64,000 nt of DNA from Stenotrophomonas sp. ESTM1D_MKCIP4_1 (GCF_003086895.1 NZ_CP026004.1:901653-965652); one strand, 5' to 3'. Numbered from the stretch's first letter, positions 21,875 to 31,680 are shown. Program-made: numbers and translations. The notes: a model not told the origin generated them from the letters alone.

Positions 21875-23146
21875 GTGACGAACACCCCGACCACCCTGGC
21901 CGATTGGCTGGATTACATCGAACGCCAACACCCGGCGACCATCGACATGGGCCTGGAGCGCGTCCGCGCCGTGGCCACCGCGATGGGACTGGGGACACCG
22001 GCCAAGCACACCATCGTGGTCGGTGGAACCAATGGCAAAGGCTCCACGGTTGCCTTCATCGAGGCCATCGGTCGTGCCGCCGGCTGGAAGGTCGGCGCGT
22101 ACACCTCGCCGCACCTGCTGCGCTACAACGAGCGGGTGCGCATTGATGGCCAGGAGGTTGACGATGCCGCACTGGTCACGGCGTTCAACACGGTGGAAGC
22201 GGCGCGGGGTGACATCACCCTGACCTATTTCGAGTACGGCACACTGGCCGCGCTGCAGCTGTTCGCCGATGCCGGGCTGGACCTGGCGGTGCTTGAAGTG
22301 GGGCTGGGTGGGCGCCTGGATGCGGTCAACATCATCGATGCGGACGTGTCGGTCATCACCACCGTGGACATCGACCATGCCGAGTGGCTGGGCGAAGACC
22401 GCGAGGCGATCGGCGCGGAGAAGGCCGGCATCATCCGCGGCTGGAAGCCGGTCATCCTGGGCGAGACCGATCCGCCATCCAGTGTGCTGGCGCGCGCCTA
22501 CCTGGTGGGCGCCAATGCGATCCGCGGTGGCAGTGATTACTTCTACGAACCGATCGACGCGCAGCGCTGGCGCTGGCGCGATGTCGGCCTGCGCATGGAA
22601 CTGCCGACCCCGGCCCTGGCCGGTCCAATCCAGCTGGCCAATGCCGGTGCGGCCATCGCCGCCCTGCGCGCGCTGGACCGTCCGGTGCCGCGTTCGGCCT
22701 GGGCGGCCGGTGTCGCCGCCGCGCGCATTGCAGGCCGCATGCAGGCCTTCGAGCGTGATGGCGTGCAGATCCGCGTGGACGTCGGCCACAACCCGCAGGC
22801 TGCAGGCCAGCTGGCCCGCGCGCTGAACGCCGAAGTGATGCCCGGCCGCACCCTGGCGGTGTACGCGGCGTTGCAGGACAAGGACGCCGCCGGTGTGGTG
22901 CAGGCGCTGCAGGACAGCGTCGCGCAGTGGACCCTGGCCGGCCTGGAAGGCCCGCGTGGGCAGACCGCGCAGCAGCTGCGCTCGCGCCTGGTCGATACCC
23001 CGGCCGCCACGGCCGGACTGGCCGACAGCGTTGATCTGGCGCTGCAGCAGGTGCTGGCCCAGGCCGAAAGCGGTGACCGGGTGCTGGTGTTCGGCTCGTT
23101 CCATACCGCCGCTGCCGCGCTGCAGTGGTTGCAGGATCACCCCTGA
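21875..23146 (+). CDS. folC: Folylpolyglutamate synthase / dihydrofolate synthase
   Basis: 423 aa Mur-ligase-type bifunctional enzyme: ATP-dependent addition of glutamate to dihydropteroate and to folates. The P-loop GGTNGKGSTVAFIEAI lies at residues ~49-64, followed by YTSPHLLRYNERVRIDG. The metal and substrate loop is EVGLGGRLDAVNIIDAD, and DVGHNPQAA marks the C-terminal glutamate ligase domain. The start is GTG at 21875 (TNTPTTLADW). It begins the conserved order folC-dedD-cvpA-purF. Confidence 0.94.
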   Translation: MTNTPTTLADWLDYIERQHPATIDMGLERVRAVATAMGLGTPAKHTIVVGGTNGKGSTVAFIEAIGRAAGWKVGAYTSPHLLRYNERVRIDGQEVDDAALVTAFNTVEAARGDITLTYFEYGTLAALQLFADAGLDLAVLEVGLGGRLDAVNIIDADVSVITTVDIDHAEWLGEDREAIGAEKAGIIRGWKPVILGETDPPSSVLARAYLVGANAIRGGSDYFYEPIDAQRWRWRDVGLRMELPTPALAGPIQLANAGAAIAALRALDRPVPRSAWAAGVAAARIAGRMQAFERDGVQIRVDVGHNPQAAGQLARALNAEVMPGRTLAVYAALQDKDAAGVVQALQDSVAQWTLAGLEGPRGQTAQQLRSRLVDTPAATAGLADSVDLALQQVLAQAESGDRVLVFGSFHTAAAALQWLQDHP

Positions 23147-23225
23147 TCCACGTTCAGCCAGTGCCGACGCCGTTGCGGCCGGCACCCGTATAATCGACCC
23201 AACTCCAGCCTGTCGCCTGCCTCAC

Positions 23226-24254
23226 GTGGATACGCCCCTGAAACAGCGTCTGATTGGTGCCATCGTCCTGGTGGCCTTGGCCGTGATCTTCCTGCCGATG
23301 CTGGTCAAGGGGCCTGCCCCGGACAGCGGCGTGGCCAATGTGCCCCTTGCTGCGCCGGACGCGCCGGGCGATGGCCAGTTCGAGACCCGCGAACTGCCGC
23401 TGGTCGCGCCGGCCGGTGGCGCCACCGGGCTGCAGAGCGGCCAGGCCAGGCCGGTCGAAGAGGCCGCCGCACCGGCTGCTCCGCCGACCGTCGATACGTC
23501 GCCGGCAGTAGCCGCCGGCAACTACGCGGTTACCTTCGGTGCCTACGGCAGCCAGGCCGACGCCGATGCGGTCATCGCCTACCTCAAGCGTTCGCAGCTG
23601 CCGGGCTTCAGCGAAACCGCGTCAATCAATGGCCGCCCGGCCTGGCGTGTACGCGTCGGGCCGTATGCCGACCGCGCCGAGGCCGAGGCCGCCCGCCTGC
23701 AGGCGGTGAAGGTGCGAGGCGACGTGAAGGCCGAGGTGATCACCCTGGATGCCAGCACGGCCCCGTCGACGGCGGTTGCCGCAACCCCGTCTGCGCCCAG
23801 CGCCAGCACCCCGGTCGCTGCGCCGTCGCCGTCGACTGCCGGCAACCCGGTGCACAGCGAAAGCCTGCCGGCCAGCACCGCGACCGTTGCGACGCCGCCA
23901 GCACCCAAGCCGGAAGCACCCAAGCCCCAGCCCAAGCCCGAGCCGGCCAAGCCGAAGCCGGAGGCGACGGCGAGCAAGCCCGATGCACCGGCCACGCCGG
24001 CGGCCCCGGCCGCCAGCAGTGTCGGCTTCGCCGTTCAGCTGGGTGCGTTCGGCCAGGCCAACGATGCCAATGCGCTGCGCGACAAGGTCCGTGCCGCCGG
24101 CTTCAGCGCCTTCGTCGAACAGGTGCGGACCGAGAAGGGCACCCTGCATCGTGTACGCGTGGGGCCGGTGGCCAACCGCGCCGACGCTGAGCAGTTGAAG
24201 GCGCAGGTCGCCGCCAAGGTCGGTGTGGCCGGCATGGTGCGCCCGCACCCATGA
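23226..24254 (+). CDS. Double SPOR-domain membrane protein (DedD-like)
   Basis: 342 aa. One N-terminal membrane helix (LIGAIVLVALAVIFLPMLV, residues ~9-27) and a periplasmic part. SPOR repeat 1 is at ~98-175 (NYAVTFGAYGSQADADAVI ... RVRVGPYADRAEAEAA). A Pro/Ala/Lys-rich linker leads to SPOR 2 at ~263-340 (GFAVQLGAFGQANDANALR ... RVRVGPVANRADAEQL). SPOR domains bind denuded septal peptidoglycan, so a division-site role is likely. E. coli DedD, at the same position between folC and cvpA, has one SPOR domain. The start is GTG at 23226. Confidence 0.85.
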   Translation: MDTPLKQRLIGAIVLVALAVIFLPMLVKGPAPDSGVANVPLAAPDAPGDGQFETRELPLVAPAGGATGLQSGQARPVEEAAAPAAPPTVDTSPAVAAGNYAVTFGAYGSQADADAVIAYLKRSQLPGFSETASINGRPAWRVRVGPYADRAEAEAARLQAVKVRGDVKAEVITLDASTAPSTAVAATPSAPSASTPVAAPSPSTAGNPVHSESLPASTATVATPPAPKPEAPKPQPKPEPAKPKPEATASKPDAPATPAAPAASSVGFAVQLGAFGQANDANALRDKVRAAGFSAFVEQVRTEKGTLHRVRVGPVANRADAEQLKAQVAAKVGVAGMVRPHP

Positions 24255-24291
24255 CGCGGCCGATCACCCGCCGCAGGCAGGAGAGGGCGGC

Positions 24292-25041
24292 GTGATCGAC
24301 ATCGTGCTGGGCGTGCTGATTGCCGCTTCGGTACTGTTCGGCCTCATGCGTGGCTTCGTCGGCACCGTCGTAGCCCTGCTGTCCTGGTTGCTTGCCGGCT
24401 GGGCGGCCTTCACGTTCGGCAGCCAGGCGGCACACGCCTGGGCAGCCCCGCAGGCGCCCGGCAGTGGTCACTACCTTGCCGGTTACCTGGGCGTCTTCAT
24501 CGCCACCGTCGTGGTGGTGGGGCTGCTGGGCCTGCTGCTCAAGGCGGCCATCAAACTCTCCCTGCTGGGCGGCGTGGATCGCCTGCTGGGCGGCGCACTG
24601 GGCCTGCTGCGTGGGCTGCTGCTCGCCAGCGTGCTGTTGCTGCTGGCCGGATTCACCGCGCTGCCGGGCGAGCCGTCATGGCAGCAGTCGCAGCTGCGCC
24701 CGCTGCTGCAGCCGGCCGTCGTCTGGATGCAGGCACAGCTGCCCGCGTGGGGGGAAAGCCTGCCGCTGGAGGGCCTGCTGCCCGACCATCTGCCCTTGCC
24801 TCTGCCGGAAAACGCCCCATCTGCTGTGCAGGTGTTGGGCAAGCCGGTCGTGACAGGCGATAATGGCGTTCTCAACGAGGTAGTGGCGGGCGGCGGATGG
24901 CCGCGGCCCGTGGACGCACAGCAGGAGCCCGCCGCGGCTTCGGCACTGCCCAGCAGCATCGAGCCGGCGCCCGAGCGTCCGGCACGGCCCGCGCCCGCTG
25001 CGGGCGGAACCCCAGGCCAGGTACGGCCGCCTTCCTTGTAA
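24292..25041 (+). CDS. cvpA: CvpA family membrane protein
   Basis: 249 aa. Four hydrophobic segments lie in the first ~130 residues (IDIVLGVLIAASVLFGLMRG; VVALLSWLLAGWAAF; YLGVFIATVVVVGLLGLLL; LLLASVLLLLAGFTAL). DIVLGVLIAASVLFGLMRGF is the CvpA signature. E. coli CvpA (162 aa) is needed for colicin V production and envelope stress resistance. This homologue has a ~90-residue Pro/Ala-rich C-terminal extension. The GTG at 24292 has AGGAGAGG upstream. It lies between the SPOR gene and purF, probably one operon. Confidence 0.85.
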   Translation: MIDIVLGVLIAASVLFGLMRGFVGTVVALLSWLLAGWAAFTFGSQAAHAWAAPQAPGSGHYLAGYLGVFIATVVVVGLLGLLLKAAIKLSLLGGVDRLLGGALGLLRGLLLASVLLLLAGFTALPGEPSWQQSQLRPLLQPAVVWMQAQLPAWGESLPLEGLLPDHLPLPLPENAPSAVQVLGKPVVTGDNGVLNEVVAGGGWPRPVDAQQEPAAASALPSSIEPAPERPARPAPAAGGTPGQVRPPSL

Positions 25042-25071
25042 CTGGGCACGGCCCAGCGGAGACCTCGCATC

Positions 25072-26538
25072 ATGTGTGGCATCGTCGGAATCGTCGGCAA
25101 CCAGAACGTCGCCGGGCAGTTGTATGACGGCTTGACCGTCCTCCAGCATCGCGGCCAGGACGCGGCAGGCATCGCCACCGCCAACGGCAGCCGCCTGCGG
25201 GTGCAGAAGGCCACCGGGCTGGTCCGGGACGTGTTCGATGCTCGCACCATGTCCACCCTGGAAGGCAGCGTCGGCATCGCCCATGTGCGTTATCCGACCG
25301 CCGGTTCGGAAGGCATGGACGAGGCGCAGCCGTTCTATGTGAACTCGCCGTATGGCATCGCGCTGGCCCACAACGGCAACCTGATCAATACCGAAGCCCT
25401 GCGCCAGCAGGTGTTCGAGCAGGACCGCCGCAACGTCAACACCGATTCGGACAGCGAAGTGCTGCTGAACGTGTTCGCCTACGAACTGGAACAGCAGCGC
25501 CAGCTCAGCCCGGAAGCGGCGATCCGCGCCGTGGCCGGCGTGCACCGCCGCTGCAAGGGCGGCTATGCGGTGGTCAGCGTGGTGCTGGGCCTGGGCCTGG
25601 TCGCCTTCCGCGATCCGCATGGCATCCGCCCGCTGGTGCTGGGCAAGCGCAGCCATGCCGAAGGTGACGAGTACATCGTGGCCTCCGAATCGGCGGCGCT
25701 GGACGTGCTGGGCTTCCAACGCGTGCGCGACGTGCAGCCGGGCGAAGCGCTGGTCATCACCGCGCGCGGCGAACTGTTCTCGGAGATCTGCGCCGAGCCG
25801 GCCGAGCACACCCCGTGCATCTTCGAGTACGTGTACTTCGCACGCCCCGATTCGATGATCGACAACGTGTCGGTGCACAAGGCGCGCATGCGCATGGGCA
25901 TCAAGCTGGGTGAGAAGATCCTGCGCCTGCGCCCGGACCACGACATCGACACCATCATCCCGATCCCGGACACCTCGCGCGATGCCGCGCTGGAAATCTC
26001 CAACGTACTCGGCGTGAAGTACCGCGAGGGCTTCATCAAGAACCGCTACATCGGCCGCACCTTCATCATGCCGGGGCAGGGTGAGCGGGTGAAGTCGGTG
26101 CGCCGCAAGCTCAACCCGATCCACCTGGAGTTCCGCAACCGCGTGGTGCTGCTGGTGGACGACTCGATTGTGCGCGGCACCACCAGCCAGCAGATCGTGC
26201 AGATGGCCCGCGATGCAGGCGCGCGCAAGGTCTACCTGGCCAGCGCCGCCCCGCCAGTCCGGTTCCCGAACATCTACGGCATCGACATGCCGGCGGCCGA
26301 GGAACTGGTGGCGCACAACCGCACGGTGGAAGAGATCGAAGCCCACCTCGGCTGCGACTGGCTGATCTACCAGGATATCGAGGACATGGAAGCGGCGGTG
26401 AGCGAAGGCAACACGGCGCTACGCAGCTTCGATTCGTCCTGCTTCAACGGCCACTACCCGACGGGCATCGAGCCGGGCTACTTCGAGCGCATCCAGCAGC
26501 TGCGTTCGGACGACGCCAAGCACAAGCGCCGCGCCTGA
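25072..26538 (+). CDS. purF: Amidophosphoribosyltransferase
   Basis: 488 aa. First committed step of purine synthesis: PRPP + glutamine to 5-phosphoribosylamine. [10 protein letters not shown] begins with the N-terminal nucleophile Cys2; [11 protein letters not shown] is the glutaminase region. The PRPP loop is [19 protein letters not shown] near residue 360. There is no propeptide before Cys2, as in E. coli and unlike Bacillus. It is followed after 10 bp by a DUF455 gene. Confidence 0.97.
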   Translation: MCGIVGIVGNQNVAGQLYDGLTVLQHRGQDAAGIATANGSRLRVQKATGLVRDVFDARTMSTLEGSVGIAHVRYPTAGSEGMDEAQPFYVNSPYGIALAHNGNLINTEALRQQVFEQDRRNVNTDSDSEVLLNVFAYELEQQRQLSPEAAIRAVAGVHRRCKGGYAVVSVVLGLGLVAFRDPHGIRPLVLGKRSHAEGDEYIVASESAALDVLGFQRVRDVQPGEALVITARGELFSEICAEPAEHTPCIFEYVYFARPDSMIDNVSVHKARMRMGIKLGEKILRLRPDHDIDTIIPIPDTSRDAALEISNVLGVKYREGFIKNRYIGRTFIMPGQGERVKSVRRKLNPIHLEFRNRVVLLVDDSIVRGTTSQQIVQMARDAGARKVYLASAAPPVRFPNIYGIDMPAAEELVAHNRTVEEIEAHLGCDWLIYQDIEDMEAAVSEGNTALRSFDSSCFNGHYPTGIEPGYFERIQQLRSDDAKHKRRA

Positions 26539-26548
26539 GGTCCAGGCC

Positions 26549-27373
26549 GTGGTGGATGTCCCCGACGTCGGTGGTGATCTGCTGCGCGCTGCGCAGCAGT
26601 GCCTGGCCGAGGCCGACCCGCTGCGCAAGGTGGCGCTGACCCAGGCCTATGCCGCTGCGTTCCGCGCCGGCCGCCTGAAAGTGGCCGCCGACGCAGGCCC
26701 ACCGGAGGCGATCCGCATGCCTGGCCGCCCCGCGCAGCTGGTGCTGGTGCATCCGCGGCAGGTGCCGCGGCGTGGGCTGGGCGGCGTTGAAGGTCGCGCG
26801 GCCTTCATCCATGCCATTGCCCATATTGAACTGAACGCGATCGACCTGGCCTGGGATGCGGTGTATCGCTTCCGGGGCCTGCCGGCGGCGTTCCATGCCG
26901 ACTGGGTGAGCTGCGCCGACGACGAGTCGCGGCACTTCCTGCTGCTGCGCGAGCGGCTGCAGGCGCATGGCCACGAATACGCCGATTTCCCCGCGCACAA
27001 TGGCCTGTGGGAAATGTGCGAGAAGACCGCGCGCGACGGCCTGGCCCGCATGGCGCTGGTACCACGGGTACTGGAAGCACGCGGGCTGGACGTGACGCCG
27101 GGCATGATCGAGAAGCTGCGCAATGTCGGTGATGCTGACACCGCCGACGTGCTGGAAGTGATTCTGCGCGAGGAAGTCGCACACGTCGCCGCGGGTTCAC
27201 GCTGGTACCGCTGGTACTGTGAGCGCGCCGGTGTCGAGCCGCGCGCACGGTTCAAGGCGCTGCTGCAGGAATATGCCGGCGGCTACCTGCACGGTCCGTT
27301 CAACCTGGAAGCACGCCTGCTGGCCGGCTTTGATGCCGACGAACTGGCCAACCTGATCGAACAGGCCGGTTGA
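26549..27373 (+). CDS. DUF455 ferritin-like protein
   Basis: 274 aa. Helical protein with ferritin-like metal-binding patterns: AFIHAIAHIELNAIDLAWDAV, DDESRHFLLLRERL and LREEVAHVAAG, each with Glu and His spaced for a carboxylate-bridged di-iron site. Family function is unknown; oxygenase or oxidase chemistry is possible. The GTG at 26549 is 10 bp after the purF stop, so translation is probably coupled. It is followed by the 38-bp palindrome array. Confidence 0.8.
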   Translation: MVDVPDVGGDLLRAAQQCLAEADPLRKVALTQAYAAAFRAGRLKVAADAGPPEAIRMPGRPAQLVLVHPRQVPRRGLGGVEGRAAFIHAIAHIELNAIDLAWDAVYRFRGLPAAFHADWVSCADDESRHFLLLRERLQAHGHEYADFPAHNGLWEMCEKTARDGLARMALVPRVLEARGLDVTPGMIEKLRNVGDADTADVLEVILREEVAHVAAGSRWYRWYCERAGVEPRARFKALLQEYAGGYLHGPFNLEARLLAGFDADELANLIEQAG

Positions 27374-27391
27374 TCGGCGCCGGTTGGCGGC

Positions 27392-27834
27392 ATCCACGCA
27401 TGGCGTGGATCTACTTCACCTGGCCGTGCCAGTAGATCCACGCCATGCGTGGATGCGTGTCAGGTGCCAGTAGATCCACGCCATGCGTGGATACGCGACA
27501 CGCACCAGTAGATCCACGCCATGCGTGGATACGTGCCAGGCGCCAGTAGATCCACGCCATGCGTGGATACGTGTCAGGCGCCAGTAGATCCACGCCATGC
27601 GTGGATGCGTGTCAGGCGCCAGTAGATCCACGCCATGCGTGGATACGCGACACGCACCAGTAGATCCACGCCATGCGTGGATACGTGTCAGGCGCCAGTA
27701 GATCCACGCCATGCGTGGATACGTGTCAGGCGCCAGTAGATCCACGCCATGCGTGGATGCGCGACACGCACCAGTAGATCCACGCCATGCGTGGATACGC
27801 GTCAGGCGCCAGTAGATCCACGCCATGCGTGGAT
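27392..27834. repeat. Eleven-copy GTAG palindrome array, exact 38-bp period
   Basis: One inverted copy at 27392-27414, then eleven identical direct copies of a 23-bp palindrome (GTAGATCCACGCCATGCGTG, then GAT). They start at 27432 and then every 38 bp to 27812. The 15-bp spacers are of two kinds, type A (acgtgtcaggcgcca, with 1-2-base variants) and type B (acgcgacacgcacca), in the order A B A A A B A A B A. It lies between convergent genes. This is a SMAG-family repeat in tandem form; it is not a CRISPR. Confidence 0.95.
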
Positions 27835-27839
27835 ACGCA

Positions 27840-29261
27840 TTACGTGTTGGGCAACACCACGCGCTTGCCATCCACCGTTGGCCGGTTGATGTAGAACAAC
27901 CCGGGCCCCGGCCGATAGGGCAACTCGCTTACGCCGGCGTCGGCGGTGTAGGTCAGCGCGGTGTCGCCCAAGGCATCGAAGTTCCAGTGCGCCGACTGCA
28001 TCAGGTAGCGGCGGCGCAGCAGTGCTTCCTGGGTCGGGGTCAGTGCCTGGCCCTCCAGCAGCCGCCGCGCGATCGGCTGCAGTGCTGCGGGCAGCGCCCA
28101 TGCCCCCACGTCGGCGGCCTCGGCGGTCCACTGCACGCCGGCGTCGCGGGCCTGCCGCTGCATCACCTGCAGCGCGATCAACTGGTAGCGCCAGTCGATG
28201 CGCCGGCGCAGCACCACGGCCGCGGTCACGTACAGCACCGGGGCCAGCAGCACACTGCGGCTTCCCGCGCGGCGCTGCTGCTGCCACTGGTGCCAGACAT
28301 CCACCCAGACTTCCTTGTCATTCAGGCCCAGCTGCTGCCGCCAGCGCTCCGCGTCGGCCTGCGCCTCTGCGTAGACGGTAGTCGCCTGCAGCATGGCCAG
28401 GGACGGTGTCTGCTGCTCGGCCACCGCTGGCCGCCGGACCTGCTGCCTGCGGGGGCGGCTCAGCAGTTTCGGTCCCTCTTCGGTCTGGTCGTAGCCGCCG
28501 CCGATGTTGGCGTGCACACCGGGCAGCATGATTTCCGCATGTGCGGGTGCGACCGTGGTGAGCGCGTAGTGCTGGCGGTGTTCATCGCGGGCCACCAGCT
28601 GTACCACGCGGCCGGCGATGCCCGCAGGCAGGGCCAGTTGCGGCTGCTCATCGGCACGGCCACCGCTGACCGCGACCACCGTGTCGAACAGGCCGATGAA
28701 GCGCAGCGCCGGGCGTTGCACGACGAAATCCACCGCGCAGGACAGGCCGGCCTGCACCAGCAGTTGCCGCCAGCGTGTGCCGTCCCACCCGTGCAACTGG
28801 TTCGCAAGGTCGCGTGCGGCGGTGGCACCACGCGAGTAACCGAACAGATCTACCTGCACGCTGTGCAGCGGCTCGTGGTACCTGGCGGCGAGCGCAGCCA
28901 GCGCGGCGGGCAGCAGTACCTGCAGCGCGCGCTGCACCTTGGCGCGCACGCCGCTGGCACCTATGCCGAAGGCCAGCCCGATCAGATCGTCCTCGGCATC
29001 GTCGCGGGTGCCGACGCCCTCGACATAGATCGCCAGTGACGCGCCGACGCCCGCAGTACGCCGGCTGTCCGGATACAGCTGGTACAGGCGCGCGATGTTC
29101 GTGGTGCCGTTGTCGTAGCTGCTGGTCAGCCGGCTCTGGTAGGTCGAGTCGTCGTCGGCGCGCAGCAGGGCAGGGCGCGGCTGCGGTGCCTGCGGGCGCC
29201 CGAGCGCGAGGTTGTGCACGTTGTTGCGGGTGCCATCGAAAAACAGGCCAATACGCAGCAC
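27840..29261 (-). CDS. DUF2235 hydrolase, Tle1-like phospholipase
   Basis: 473 aa. RIGLFFDGTRNN at the N-terminus and the nucleophile elbow VDLFGYSRGATAARDL (G-x-S-x-G, residue ~143) mark the DUF2235 alpha/beta hydrolase family. This family includes type VI secretion phospholipase effectors (Tle1). IGLFDTVVAVSG and HANIGGGY are further family stretches. The start is a GTG at 29261. The frame stays open upstream for ~22 codons (…CTGQQHADSTADAG) to a TGA without another start, so the true N-terminus may be lost or frameshifted. No T6SS gene is near. The stop lies 5 bp past the palindrome array. Confidence 0.75.
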   Translation of the reverse strand: MLRIGLFFDGTRNNVHNLALGRPQAPQPRPALLRADDDSTYQSRLTSSYDNGTTNIARLYQLYPDSRRTAGVGASLAIYVEGVGTRDDAEDDLIGLAFGIGASGVRAKVQRALQVLLPAALAALAARYHEPLHSVQVDLFGYSRGATAARDLANQLHGWDGTRWRQLLVQAGLSCAVDFVVQRPALRFIGLFDTVVAVSGGRADEQPQLALPAGIAGRVVQLVARDEHRQHYALTTVAPAHAEIMLPGVHANIGGGYDQTEEGPKLLSRPRRQQVRRPAVAEQQTPSLAMLQATTVYAEAQADAERWRQQLGLNDKEVWVDVWHQWQQQRRAGSRSVLLAPVLYVTAAVVLRRRIDWRYQLIALQVMQRQARDAGVQWTAEAADVGAWALPAALQPIARRLLEGQALTPTQEALLRRRYLMQSAHWNFDALGDTALTYTADAGVSELPYRPGPGLFYINRPTVDGKRVVLPNT

Positions 29262-29523
29262 GCCTGCATCGGCGGTGCTGTCTGCGTGCTGCTGCCCTGT
29301 GCATTCCCCGTCGTGGCGGTGTCAAGGTAACGCGAAAGCCATGTGTTGGCGACGTGTACTGACGCTTTTGACCTGGCTGAACGCCGATGCGGTGGATCAC
29401 AGATCGTGATTCCCGTGTCCATCTTCTATTGAATTGATACGTGCTGGACAGGCCGACTGGCCAGACCCGGCAAACCCGGTCGTGCTGCATCCAGGCTGTC
29501 CACTCACTTCAGGAGCGACCAGA

Positions 29524-30777
29524 ATGATGTCCAGATCCAAGGTTGGAACGGCGGTTGGCGTGCTGTTGGGCGTTTCGGTATCGGCGGTGGCCAGCGCCGC
29601 CCCATTGTTTGAACCGGTGACGATCCTCAGCCGTGCTTCGGCGGGGGGCGATCCCGCATTGGCCAGACTGCTGGCCACGCCGTCCACGGCCACCGTGCAG
29701 GAAGTACGCATCGATGCGGCCGCCACCGCACAGTCGCAGCTTGAATTCGAGCTGCTGGGGCAGAAGGTGCAGGCGACCCGCAGCAAGGTCGAAGCGCTTC
29801 CCGACGGCGGCAGCATCTGGTACGGGCAGATCCGCACGCCGTCGGACCGCCTGCAGAAGGCCACCTCCAATGGCCAGGACGATCCGGGCAATTCATTGAT
29901 CGTGGTGCGTTCAGGCAATACGCTCACCGGCTCGATCCGCAAGGACGGCGTGTTGTACCGGCTGCGTCCGCTGGGCGACCGCCACATCCTGGTGGCGGTG
30001 GATGAAACCCGGATGCCGGCCGACCATCCGGCGGATTACAACCAGCTGCCGAAGATTGCGATGGCGGACAGCGACCGCATCGGCATTGCCCAGGCATCGT
30101 CAGGTACGCCTGCCACCCTGCGCGTGCTGGTGGTGGCGACCAATGCAGCCGTGGCGGCCTACGGTGGCAACATGCAGTCGCTGGTGCAGCTGGCGGTGGC
30201 CGAATCCAACCAGGGGTATGCCAACAGCAACGTCGGCATCACCATGCAGCTGGCCGGTTACGAAACCACCAGCTACAGCGAGTCGGGCAACTTCACCACC
30301 GATCTGGCCCGCTTCCGCAACACCAGCGATGGCTACATGGACAGCATCCATACCAGCCGCAATTCCACTGCGGCGGATGTCGGTGTCCTGCTGATCAACA
30401 ACACCAGTTACTGCGGCCTGGCCTCGGGCATCGGTTCCACCGCCGCCACAGCTTTCGCAGCGGTGTACTGGGATTGCGCGACGGGCTACTACTCCTTCGC
30501 CCACGAAATCGGCCACCTGCAGAGTGCGCGGCATGACATCGCCAACGATCCGAGCACCTCGCCGTATGCCTATGGCCATGGCTACCGTTACGAGCCGGCA
30601 TCGGGTTCGCGCTGGCGCACCATCATGGCCTATGACTGCTCGGCTGGCTGCCCGCGCCTGAACTACTGGTCAAACCCCAACATCAGTTACAACGGCGTGC
30701 CCATGGGTATCGCCAGCAGTGCGGACAACCAGCGCGTACTGGTCAACACCAAGGCAACGGTGTCCGGCTTCCGCTGA
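29524..30777 (+). CDS. Exported zinc metalloprotease (metzincin)
   Basis: 417 aa. Signal peptide up to VASAAP. A propeptide-like region (~25-190) precedes the catalytic domain. The zinc motif SFAHEIGHLQSARHD (H-E-x-x-H-x-x-x-x-x-H) lies near residue 330 and the Met-turn in TIMAYDC, both characteristic of metzincins (M12/M72-like). Several Cys pairs (YCGLAS, WDCATG, DCSAGCPR) suggest disulfides. Probably a secreted or periplasmic protease. AGGAG lies 9 bp before the ATG at 29524, which fixes the start; an in-frame ATG at 29434 has no such site. Confidence 0.85.
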   Translation: MMSRSKVGTAVGVLLGVSVSAVASAAPLFEPVTILSRASAGGDPALARLLATPSTATVQEVRIDAAATAQSQLEFELLGQKVQATRSKVEALPDGGSIWYGQIRTPSDRLQKATSNGQDDPGNSLIVVRSGNTLTGSIRKDGVLYRLRPLGDRHILVAVDETRMPADHPADYNQLPKIAMADSDRIGIAQASSGTPATLRVLVVATNAAVAAYGGNMQSLVQLAVAESNQGYANSNVGITMQLAGYETTSYSESGNFTTDLARFRNTSDGYMDSIHTSRNSTAADVGVLLINNTSYCGLASGIGSTAATAFAAVYWDCATGYYSFAHEIGHLQSARHDIANDPSTSPYAYGHGYRYEPASGSRWRTIMAYDCSAGCPRLNYWSNPNISYNGVPMGIASSADNQRVLVNTKATVSGFR

Positions 30778-30784
30778 GGCAAGC

Positions 30785-30845
30785 GCCGGCCAGGGTCGGC
30801 GTCTACCGGCCCACGCGTGCTGGTAGATGCCAACCTTGGTTGGCA
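30785..30845. repeat. GTAG palindromes after the metalloprotease gene
   Basis: A partial inverted copy at 30785-30806 and a full 23-bp palindrome GTAGATGCCAACCTTGGTTG at 30823-30845. Confidence 0.6.
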
Positions 30846-30857
30846 CCCGGCAATCCG

Positions 30858-31604
30858 TCATTCGCGCTTCAGGGACTCCAAGCGCCAGCCGTCGGCATCC
30901 ACGCGCAGCACCGAGCCCTGTTCGTACCAGTCGCCCAGCACGATGCGGGTGCAGCTGCGGCCACCGGCCTGCAGCGTATGAATGGCCGGGCGATGGGTGT
31001 GCCCGTGGATCAGGGTATCCACGCCATGGCGCACGAAGGTGGCCTCGACTTCGGCCGGGGCCACGTCGGTGACCGTCTCGAACTGCGCACGGTCGCCCTG
31101 CTTCATCTCCGACTGGCGCGCCTGGCTGGCATCGCGCGCTTTCTGCGCGAATGCAATGCGCGCGGCCAGCGGCTGCGACAGGAACTGCGCCTGGAACACC
31201 GGATCGCGGGTCTGTGCGCGGAACTGCTGGTAGGGGATGTCATCGGTGCAGAGCAGATCGCCGTGCTGCAGCATCACCGGGCGGCCGTACAGTTCGATCA
31301 CGCACGGGTCGGGCAGGATGCGCAGGCCCGCACGGCGAGCATAGTCTTCGCCCAGCAGGAAATCGCGGTTGCCACGCATGAAGAACACCGGCACGCCGCT
31401 GTCGGACAGCACTTTCAGCGCATCGGCCACCGCATCGGCGGCCGGCGAGGGGGTGTCGTCGCCGATCCAGGCCTCGAACAGATCGCCCAGGATGTACAGC
31501 GCCTCCGCGCCGGGCGCGTCCTCGCGCAGGAAGCGCAGGAACAGGTCGGTGATGGCTGGACGGCTGGGGTCCAGGTGCAGATCGGAAATGAACAGCGTCG
31601 TCAT
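30858..31604 (-). CDS. lpxH: UDP-2,3-diacylglucosamine diphosphatase
   Basis: 248 aa metallophosphoesterase of lipid A synthesis, cleaving UDP-2,3-diacylglucosamine to lipid X and UMP. All metal-binding motifs are present: [46 protein letters not shown] and HGHTHRPA. Length matches E. coli LpxH (240). Confidence 0.95.
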   Translation of the reverse strand: MTTLFISDLHLDPSRPAITDLFLRFLREDAPGAEALYILGDLFEAWIGDDTPSPAADAVADALKVLSDSGVPVFFMRGNRDFLLGEDYARRAGLRILPDPCVIELYGRPVMLQHGDLLCTDDIPYQQFRAQTRDPVFQAQFLSQPLAARIAFAQKARDASQARQSEMKQGDRAQFETVTDVAPAEVEATFVRHGVDTLIHGHTHRPAIHTLQAGGRSCTRIVLGDWYEQGSVLRVDADGWRLESLKRE

Positions 31605-31641
31605 GCAGGTATTCTAGGGCATCGGCTCGCCGCGTCGGGCC

Positions 31642-31680
31642 GGGGTCAGCGCCCTTTCCGCAGGAAAGGGATCCGCCCCC
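31642..31680. repeat. 39-bp palindrome, copy 5
   Basis: Outer GGGGTCAGC / TCCGCCCCC, inner arms CCCTTTCC-gca-GGAAAGGG. Located between lpxH and the PAP2 gene. Confidence 0.7.

Noticed and set aside
27432..27834. CRISPR-like layout of repeats and spacers
   Set aside because: Spacers are only 15 bp and of two recurrent types, repeats are full palindromes, and no cas genes are present.
27416..27871. Open frame of HAWRGSTGA/YPRMAWIYW repeats across the palindrome array
   Set aside because: It is a by-product of the 38-bp repeat reading through all three frames; no start signal, and it ends inside the neighbouring gene.
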